NCBI GenBank assembly: GCA_045106825.1
Contig: JBGCFH010000007.1
Location: forward strand, 1-11,941
Origin: CAWVWD01 sp045106825
Lineage (GTDB): Bacteria; Bacteroidota; Bacteroidia; Chitinophagales; Saprospiraceae
Reading direction: 5' to 3'
DNA: 11,941 nucleotides
The notes beneath the pieces were generated by a model that worked only from the letters and a program-made list of their open reading frames with translations, made no database searches and had not been told where the DNA came from. The translations under genes and the position numbers were made by a program. Numbering within the stretch: position 1 is the first letter of the stretch; each line of letters opens with the position of its first letter. Positions 6,675 to 11,941 of the stretch are shown piece after piece.

Positions 6675-8324
6675 TCAAGATAATAACATTTGAATAAATA
6701 CGATAATGATAAGTACAACAGCCGTGAATTTAATCAAGCTGTATCCGAAGTCAATATAAGGCGTAAGTTTTTGAAGACTTACAGGTAATAAATCATAAAA
6801 ACTTCCTGAACTAATATTGTCACTGTTACTTACATTGCTACTTCCTGTTCCGACTTTTCTGCTTGTACTTAATGTATTCTTTTCGATGCTTTCTAAGCGC
6901 TTAATCATTTTATTTTGAATAGTATCTGCTTTTTTCAGGTATTGTTCTAAGTTTTTATCTACTTTTTCTAAGTGATCCAATTTTTGTAAATGTTGTGGAT
7001 TTTGTAAAGTAATTTTTTCTAATTCATTATATTGTTTGATTAATTTCTCTTTAACAACATTAATACTTTGAGTTGTATAATCTTGAAATTGTTCGGCAAC
7101 ATGATTTCCTTTCACAGAAGCATCTGCTGCAATTCCTTTAATTCGGTCATCAAACTTATCTAAGACGACTTGCAACATATCTCCTTTTCTCTCTAACTCA
7201 TCAAAGTGAGTTACAAGGAAACTTTGTAACTTTCGATGTTCATCAAAAACATTTCTAACCTCATTTGCGACTATTTCTATTTGATTCGTTCTATCCAAAA
7301 CGCCATTTACTCGATCACTCAAGGTTACCGTATTGTCAATAAACTGTCGCATTGTTAGGATATAAGTCCCTAATTTTTCAAGATCTTGCATACTTTGCTG
7401 CATTTGTTGAAAAGTCATGACGTTAGCACTTGCCAATTTATTTAAATCTATATTTTCTAACTTCTCTAAAGTAGCATTCTGTAATTGAAATGATTTAAAA
7501 TTATTACCAACTACTTTTTTAAACTCTTTTATGTTTTTAGAAAAAATATCGTTGAATTTGATAAAATCATTTTGTAATGCTTGTGTTGCAGATTGAATAC
7601 TCTTTGATAAAACAGGTAATAATTGTGATTGAATAAAAGTATAAAACCCATTTTTACGATTCTCTATTTCTGTTTTAATCACTCTAAATCGCCATGAACT
7701 ATAAGTTGTTAAACCTAAACCGACAAAACTTGCAATCATCGCAATTTTTACCCCATTAATTAGAGAATCAATTCCTAATTCGGTAGCTGTCGATGCTAAC
7801 TCTCCGCTTACTGAAGGCATACCAAAAAGTCCGATGATAATACCAAACATTGTACCTCCTAAACCTAAGTATAAAGGAATTGGCGTCATTACTTCAATCT
7901 CTTGTTCCTCTAACTCGACATTTCTTTCTACCAAATCTTTAATTAAATGAAAATCAGCAGCAGCACCTTTATTCTTAATTAAATAAGTATTTAGATTAAA
8001 AATAAGTTTATTGATAAAAGGACTGTCTGTCATCGTTTGAATTAAACTCATTTTTCCACTAATCTTATCACCAGCTTCTTCCCATATCTCCGCTTTTCCA
8101 AAGTGTCCTTCTTGATAGTGTTGATTAAAAAAGTCGATGACACTATTTATGGTATAAGCATTAGCGTCATCAGGTAGATAACCTTTTATTAATTTGAACT
8201 TGCTTCCATCAGGTATAGCATTTTTAAGAAAATTCATTTTTCCTAATATTTTTAAGAAAACAAATATTTGTAAAATGATAATACCTCCTATCACTACGTA
8301 TTCAATAATTTGATAAATTTCCAT
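6675..8324 (-). CDS. MotA/TolQ/ExbB-family (ZorA-like) channel subunit with long tail and extra C-terminal membrane helix
   Basis: A 549-residue protein. Membrane helix 1 is at about 6-27, followed by a cytosolic stretch. The family core follows: helix 2 (about 148-169, LYLGLGGTMFGIIIGLFG, the G.GGT..G motif of TolQ/ExbB/MotA) and helix 3 (about 188-208, INGVKIAMIASFVGLGL). A tail of over 300 residues, largely helical and coiled-coil, follows (about 215-485), then a Ser/Asn/Gly linker (490-508). With the MotB-like partner it should form a proton- or sodium-driven rotary or gating unit. A long cytoplasmic tail is the hallmark of ZorA in Zorya defence. Unusually, this protein ends in a fourth hydrophobic helix (about 529-548, SLIKFTAVVLIIIVFIQMLL), which would bring the tail back to the membrane. 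It lies 21 bases after the lipoprotein gene. Zorya C and D genes are not in the window, so this is ZorA-like rather than Zorya. Confidence 0.85.
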   Translation of the reverse strand: MEIYQIIEYVVIGGIIILQIFVFLKILGKMNFLKNAIPDGSKFKLIKGYLPDDANAYTINSVIDFFNQHYQEGHFGKAEIWEEAGDKISGKMSLIQTMTDSPFINKLIFNLNTYLIKNKGAAADFHLIKDLVERNVELEEQEIEVMTPIPLYLGLGGTMFGIIIGLFGMPSVSGELASTATELGIDSLINGVKIAMIASFVGLGLTTYSSWRFRVIKTEIENRKNGFYTFIQSQLLPVLSKSIQSATQALQNDFIKFNDIFSKNIKEFKKVVGNNFKSFQLQNATLEKLENIDLNKLASANVMTFQQMQQSMQDLEKLGTYILTMRQFIDNTVTLSDRVNGVLDRTNQIEIVANEVRNVFDEHRKLQSFLVTHFDELERKGDMLQVVLDKFDDRIKGIAADASVKGNHVAEQFQDYTTQSINVVKEKLIKQYNELEKITLQNPQHLQKLDHLEKVDKNLEQYLKKADTIQNKMIKRLESIEKNTLSTSRKVGTGSSNVSNSDNISSGSFYDLLPVSLQKLTPYIDFGYSLIKFTAVVLIIIVFIQMLLS

Positions 8325-8345
8325 TACTTTTTTCGTTTTGATGGA

Positions 8346-9533
8346 TTAATCTAAAAATTCATCCGCTTCATCAACGGTATAATCTTTAATTCCAAAAGTT
8401 ATATTGATTTTATAATCTTCGTCTTGTGTAATTAAAAAAGGTTCAATTAGCATACTCATTTTCGTTTGCATTTTAGCTTTTGCTCTTTCTGTTAAGTCTG
8501 ATGAGTTCGCTAATTCATATAGTCGTACTTTAGTCTTTGCAAGGCTTTTATTAAATTCTTCCTCACCAATTTCCTGAATAAAACCATTGTCAATACTATT
8601 GACAGTAAAATCAGTTTCTGTGGATAGTATTTCAGGTTCAGGCAACCCAATATTGATAATGTTATTTTGATTGTTAAAACTAACATTATAGTATTTTTCT
8701 AAATCAAAACCTGCTTTAAATGTACCGGTGACTTGCATATTGATATTGGCTTTAGAAGAAGCCCAGCCCCACAGAAACTCCCTTTCATATTCATCTTCAA
8801 CGGTTACTGAAATAACATCTTTTGCCGTTGCCAATTCCATAATCTCATTTCGTTGATGTTCATTTACAAACATCGTTTTGACAGCATTAATTATTGCATA
8901 TTCCTCGAAATATTGATTTAAAGGTTTGAGCATTTCATTGAAAATATAGGTACAAATTCCACCTTGTATCGCAGCATCTAATCCTTCTCCTTTAGGCTTT
9001 TTTCCACTTCTGATAGGAATACCAGGCGTAATTTCATCTAATACAAAACAAATTAACTGACTGGTGACTTCACTAAAAATACTGGTAGTTTTATAAGATT
9101 CTTTTGAGGTAAAACTTCTGCCTGAAAAATCAACTTCTCTACTCGCCAAAGAATCAAACATTTCATAATGTCGTTCTGTAATAAAATCTTGCTTTATTCG
9201 ATAATTATCCAATAAAGCTTTTTGTTCCGCTTCATTTTTATAGTATTCATCTCCAACACGTTCCAAAAGTGCTTCATGTAAATCTACCAAAGCTGATTTA
9301 TACAATTCTTCCCGTTTATCTTCATTCGGTTCATATGATATTTTAGCGACTGTATTTGGAATATCTTGATTATCAATTGTTTTTAGAAATTCCTTATTGA
9401 TTACAGGTTTGATATATGCTTTTCGTTCTGACTCAGATATTTTTACAGTTTTTTCTGAATCCGAATCGTGATAATAATCAGGAGGTCCACAAGCTGTAAG
9501 AAATAAGATGATAATTAAGTAATTGTATTTCAT
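8346..9533 (-). CDS. DUF4230-like lipoprotein
   Basis: A 395-residue protein with a lipoprotein signal peptide: MKYNYLIIILFLTAC, lipobox LTAC, lipidated Cys15, followed by an acidic stretch (DYYHDSDSE). The middle (about 70-235) is helical and includes a Gly-rich hydrophobic segment near 185-200 (LDAAIQGGICTYIF). The C-terminal half (about 238-380) matches the pattern of DUF4230, common in Bacteroidota: alternating strands, then TGTFKAGFDLEK (269-280) and INIGLPEPEIL (293-303). DUF4230 has no established biochemical role; many members are membrane- or lipid-anchored. Its gene is the first of the tight run lipoprotein, MotA-like, MotB-like, protease. It is therefore a likely envelope component of the motor complex, possibly its outer sensor or plug. 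The 158-base leader carries hairpins that could control this run. Confidence 0.75.
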   Translation of the reverse strand: MKYNYLIIILFLTACGPPDYYHDSDSEKTVKISESERKAYIKPVINKEFLKTIDNQDIPNTVAKISYEPNEDKREELYKSALVDLHEALLERVGDEYYKNEAEQKALLDNYRIKQDFITERHYEMFDSLASREVDFSGRSFTSKESYKTTSIFSEVTSQLICFVLDEITPGIPIRSGKKPKGEGLDAAIQGGICTYIFNEMLKPLNQYFEEYAIINAVKTMFVNEHQRNEIMELATAKDVISVTVEDEYEREFLWGWASSKANINMQVTGTFKAGFDLEKYYNVSFNNQNNIINIGLPEPEILSTETDFTVNSIDNGFIQEIGEEEFNKSLAKTKVRLYELANSSDLTERAKAKMQTKMSMLIEPFLITQDEDYKINITFGIKDYTVDEADEFLD

Positions 9534-9595
9534 GGTGTTTGGTGCTTAAGGTTAATTCTGAATTATTTATACATGGCATTACAATCTAAATTTTC

Positions 9596-9613
9596 ATGTA
9601 GTATAATCTACAT
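9596..9613 (-). promoter_or_regulatory. 6-bp hairpin that competes with the larger leader hairpin
   Basis: ATGTAG and CTACAT form a perfect 6-bp dyad around TATAAT. Positions 9610-9613 are shared with the outer end of the larger hairpin, so in RNA the two cannot both be fully paired. This resembles the either-or pairing of attenuators. It is also the same stretch in which a weak promoter -7 box could lie, so it may be DNA-level instead. Confidence 0.3.
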
Positions 9614-9633
9614 TTACCGAACCAAAGCCCAAA
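9603..9633 (-). promoter_or_regulatory. Weak candidate promoter for the lipoprotein-motor-protease run
   Basis: On the minus strand a TTTG (9630-9633) is followed by 19 bases and then TAGATTAT (9603-9610). The Bacteroidota primary sigma factor prefers TTTG, a spacer of about 19-21 and TAnnTTTG. The -33 box is exact but the -7 box matches only four of six fixed positions. It lies 70 bases upstream of the lipoprotein start, a reasonable place. It overlaps the hairpins, which favour an RNA role, so this is a tentative alternative. Confidence 0.2.
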
Positions 9634-9655
9634 TTGAGATTTAGTTCGATAATGT
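9610..9655 (-). promoter_or_regulatory. Imperfect 16-bp leader hairpin upstream of the lipoprotein gene
   Basis: The arms 9610-9626 and 9640-9655 pair over 16 bases with one bulged base and a 13-base loop. In the minus-strand RNA the two non-Watson-Crick positions become G-U wobbles, whereas on the plus strand they would be A-C mismatches. This points to a structure in the transcript running into the lipoprotein gene rather than a DNA operator. No U-run follows, so it is not a simple terminator. It may be an attenuator, an RNA-processing site or a stability element after the upstream gene, which ends about 37 bases before it. Confidence 0.45.
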
Positions 9656-9691
9656 AAATTGTCCACTAAAATTATATTGAATTACTATGAC

Positions 9692-11029
9692 TTATACATA
9701 CTTAACTTGTGCTTTATCTGTAACTTTCCATTTGTTACCTTCTTTCTTTGCTTTACCCTTTTTTATAGTATCAATTCTTCGTGCATCAGGATTAAAAATA
9801 TTTATAGGTTTACATACAGGCATCATACGATTTGGATCATCTAAAGCAGCTCTAAACGTTGTAGGATGATTGAAAAACTCAAACTCTGCTGTATTTTTAT
9901 CTTTGGAAATAAAAAATTTATATAATGAAGCACCTATTTTAACATCATTTTGTCCTTTTGATGTGAATTCTCCATTTTGATTTGGAGTTGCGAAGTAGAG
10001 AACTGTTTGTGAGTAATTTGAAGGCTTATTTTTTGGTTTTGTATATGTTTTTTGTTTTGATGAACTTCCTTCAATATTTTTTAGCTTATTTTTCAAATAA
10101 ATAATTTCTGCATCTTTAGTAGATATTTCGTTATTCAATTTTGTTATAGTTTCTGTTAATTCAATAACTTTCCTTTGAAGTTTAGAATTTGCATCGGATA
10201 ATTGAGTTTTAATATTTGTGTTATTTTGCTTTGGTTTTTCGTTTATTGATATAGTTTTTTGCTCTTTATCTTTTTTCTTTTTATTATAATCATATGCAAA
10301 GTAACTGATAATAGCTAATCCTGCTAATATTAATAAGTACAATAACCAATTTGTTCCTTCATTATCTTCTTCTTTACCTTCGATTTTTTCTTTTAATTCT
10401 TCTACATCATTGTATTGTATTGTTACTTTTAATTTTCCATCTCGTATTTTTTGTAATAGAACTTTAAAGTCTTCTTGGAAACTTACAGTTAAATCTCCAA
10501 ATCCAGCTATTTGAATGGAGTCATTTAGTTGTCTTAAATTATTGGTATCAATCTCACATTTTTTTACTTCTTCTTGTAAAGTTTGAAAAATTACATAATT
10601 CTTTATATGGTTTGAACCATATATATTAGGTGTGTTTGTTTTTAAATTATCATAAGCTCTCATCAAATCGCTTAACCTCTTATCAAAAGGAATATCAATG
10701 TTATGAGTTTGTTCTCCTAAAGTAATACAGGACACATTATTTCTTTCTAAAACATCTTCAATAATTTTTTTGTAATTAGGAGCTTCAGGTGTATTAAGCC
10801 TTAAACTTTTGTATGTATTTTTTATATTTTCTAATTCAGGCTTTGTAACACATGACTTGAAGAGTGATAATAAATTATTTAGAGAAGTCTTTTCAAGACT
10901 TTCTGTCATATTGTTTACAATTGATTCTAACTTAACTCTATCTTTACTCAAATCAGCAGCACATTCTTGCCCAATCAAAAAATTAGGAATAAGAAATACA
11001 ATCACTAAAAATAAAAAACGATTTTTCAT
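9692..11029 (-). CDS. Secreted-type single-pass membrane protein with periplasmic domain, coiled coil and cytoplasmic C-terminal domain
   Basis: A 445-residue protein whose family I do not recognise. A clear signal peptide (about 1-20, cleavage near LIG-QE) leads to a periplasmic domain (about 22-225). That domain is mostly helical at first and has four cysteines (C23, C60, C101, C158) that could form two disulfides. One membrane helix follows (about 228-246, WLLYLLILAGLAIISYFAY), then a basic stop-transfer patch (KKKK at 250-253), a disordered linker, a coiled coil (about 275-320) and a compact cytoplasmic domain (about 340-445). The last domain has aromatic- and strand-rich motifs (VLYFATPN, FFNHPTTFRAAL, KPINIFNPDARRI), suggesting a small beta-rich fold. 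The topology, outside-in with a coiled coil inside, suits a transmembrane signal relay. It sits between the possible actin-like gene and the motor run, with hairpins on both sides, so it may be separately controlled. Confidence 0.75.
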   Translation of the reverse strand: MKNRFLFLVIVFLIPNFLIGQECAADLSKDRVKLESIVNNMTESLEKTSLNNLLSLFKSCVTKPELENIKNTYKSLRLNTPEAPNYKKIIEDVLERNNVSCITLGEQTHNIDIPFDKRLSDLMRAYDNLKTNTPNIYGSNHIKNYVIFQTLQEEVKKCEIDTNNLRQLNDSIQIAGFGDLTVSFQEDFKVLLQKIRDGKLKVTIQYNDVEELKEKIEGKEEDNEGTNWLLYLLILAGLAIISYFAYDYNKKKKDKEQKTISINEKPKQNNTNIKTQLSDANSKLQRKVIELTETITKLNNEISTKDAEIIYLKNKLKNIEGSSSKQKTYTKPKNKPSNYSQTVLYFATPNQNGEFTSKGQNDVKIGASLYKFFISKDKNTAEFEFFNHPTTFRAALDDPNRMMPVCKPINIFNPDARRIDTIKKGKAKKEGNKWKVTDKAQVKYV

Positions 11030-11083
11030 ATTATTCGATTTGGTAGTAAGTGTTATATATTAATTATATGGTTATTTTGGGTT

Positions 11084-11117
11084 GAGCACATCTCAAATAT
11101 TAATTTAAGATGTACTC
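11084..11117 (-). terminator. 15-bp hairpin just after the partial upstream gene, possible terminator or processing site
   Basis: The arms 11084-11098 and 11103-11117 enclose a 4-base loop. In the minus-strand transcript all 15 pairs form, two of them as G-U wobbles (GAGUACAUCUUAAAU / AUUUGAGAUGUGCUC). On the plus strand those two positions are C-A mismatches, so the structure belongs to minus-strand RNA. It begins 7 bases after the stop codon of the upstream gene. No U-tract follows (the next bases are AACCCAAAA), so a classic intrinsic terminator is not certain. It may instead protect the upstream transcript's 3' end or separate expression levels. Confidence 0.5.
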
Positions 11118-11124
11118 TTTTAAC

Positions 11125-11941
11125 TTAATTTGAAGTTTGAATAAAACGTGCTAATTTATTCAATGCAGGAATAAAATGATAGAAAAATAAAGTTTCCTCT
11201 AAAGGTCTTTCGAAATCTCCTTGTAAGTCTTTTTTATATTGATTAATGCCTTGTTGTAAGTGATTTTCAATATCTCGACTAAGTAATTTCTTATAGTCAT
11301 TTAATTTAGAAACAGAGATATTTAATTCATCATGGAAATTAAATTTTCGGTGTAAGCTAAATAAGAAATCAATGAAGTCTTTCACTTCGGCTTTAATACC
11401 TTTAATTACATCTTCGTCAATATCCGCATATACTTCGGGTTCATTAACCATACCTTCTTTCGCACCACTCCAAACTTGTTTGATAGATTTTATGAAATGA
11501 ATGTCATCCATGTTTTTAAGTTCGGTATTACTCATTTTTAAAGCACCTTTACATGTTACTTCTTTTGGGCTCTTTTTATAAGTTTCAATTGTTAAATCAT
11601 CCTCTCCATAAGTTAAATTTCCATGATTATCTTTATTATCATAAATTTTCATTATTATTGTTTCAGATAGTCTTTCTAAGGTTTTAGTTGATGCTAAAAT
11701 ATCTAAAATTTTAGAACCTCTACCACTTAATGTAATATACCGAGGCATTGCAATATTTTGTTTCTTCATTAGTTTTGTGATATGATATAATATTGCTACA
11801 TAAAATGTCAAAAAGACAAACCGCATACTATCATCGCCTTTTAACATTTTATGAAATGATATAGGCAAACCTCTTAAAGCCACATCAGGATTTTCTTCTA
11901 AAGAGAAAAAGAAAGCAACAATATCAGTAGAGTTTTTATTT
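11125..11941 (-). CDS. C-terminal 271 residues of a protein cut by the window edge, possibly actin/Hsp70 (ASKHA)-like
   Basis: The frame is open to the right edge, so the true start is outside; a GTG at 11883 is only an internal valine. The visible part begins with helices (DIVAFFFSLEENPDVALRGL) and a hydrophobic helix (about FVFLTFYVAILYHITKLMKK). Then comes a short strand-turn motif, 'PRYITLSGRGSKILDIL' (about residues 64-80 of the visible part). This resembles the 'P..i.lsGgGS.l' adenosine-binding motif of actin/Hsp70/sugar-kinase fold proteins, including SrfB-like bacterial members. The remaining 170 residues are mainly helical, ending in long amphipathic helices, and contain no motif I recognise. 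If the call is right, this is the ATPase of the cassette, acting in the cytosol. The phosphate-binding loops would lie outside the window, so the call is tentative. A 15-bp hairpin follows the stop. Confidence 0.4.
   Translation of the reverse strand, partial: NKNSTDIVAFFFSLEENPDVALRGLPISFHKMLKGDDSMRFVFLTFYVAILYHITKLMKKQNIAMPRYITLSGRGSKILDILASTKTLERLSETIIMKIYDNKDNHGNLTYGEDDLTIETYKKSPKEVTCKGALKMSNTELKNMDDIHFIKSIKQVWSGAKEGMVNEPEVYADIDEDVIKGIKAEVKDFIDFLFSLHRKFNFHDELNISVSKLNDYKKLLSRDIENHLQQGINQYKKDLQGDFERPLEETLFFYHFIPALNKLARFIQTSN

Noticed and set aside
6040..8324. Calling the locus a Zorya system
   Set aside because: Only ZorA/ZorB-like genes are present; no ZorC, ZorD helicase or ZorE nuclease is visible, and the MotA-like tail differs.
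11881..11883. GTG at 11883 as the start of the right-edge gene
   Set aside because: The frame stays open for 19 more codons to the window edge with protein-like sequence, so this is an internal valine of a truncated gene.

Overview
The window is a strongly AT-rich stretch in which every convincing gene lies on the minus strand, so transcription runs from high to low coordinates. The base composition, the relaxed lipoprotein signals (for example LTAC), a DUF4230-like lipoprotein, A-rich leaders without clear Shine-Dalgarno sites and the general protein style suggest a low-GC Bacteroidota bacterium. I cannot name the genus. There are no tRNAs, rRNAs, transposases or CRISPR repeats, and no gap between genes is longer than about 210 bases.

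In transcription order the layout is as follows. (1) A gene cut by the right edge, possibly the C-terminal part of an actin/Hsp70-like ATPase. It is followed by a 15-bp hairpin. (2) A secreted single-pass membrane protein with a periplasmic domain and a cytoplasmic coiled coil. (3) A 158-base leader with overlapping hairpins, then a tight four-gene run with gaps of 21, 23 and 13 bases: a DUF4230-like lipoprotein, a MotA/TolQ/ExbB/ZorA-like channel subunit with a long tail, a MotB/OmpA/ZorB-like subunit, and a trypsin-like serine protease that is probably a lipoprotein. (4) A TPR / coiled-coil / transmembrane / SH3 protein. (5) A class-3-type lipase, followed by a probable intrinsic terminator. 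(6) A ubiquitin-like conjugation module: a UBA3-like E1 enzyme, a YukD-like ubiquitin-like protein that ends in a bare glycine, and the start of a probable E2-like conjugating protein cut by the left edge.

Read together, the window looks like one composite cassette. It combines an ion-driven envelope motor or sensor (channel pair, lipoproteins, periplasmic protease, two membrane-spanning connector proteins), a possible membrane-attacking lipase, and a bacterial ubiquitin-like protein-tagging pathway. Each part belongs to families known from anti-phage or conflict systems: MotAB-like channels in Zorya, E1/E2/Ubl modules in Bil and related operons, and trypsin-like proteases and lipases as effectors. 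I do not know of a described system with this combination. ZorC/ZorD, a JAB deubiquitinase-like protease and the ends of the cassette are not in the window. The functional link is an inference from gene order and strand.
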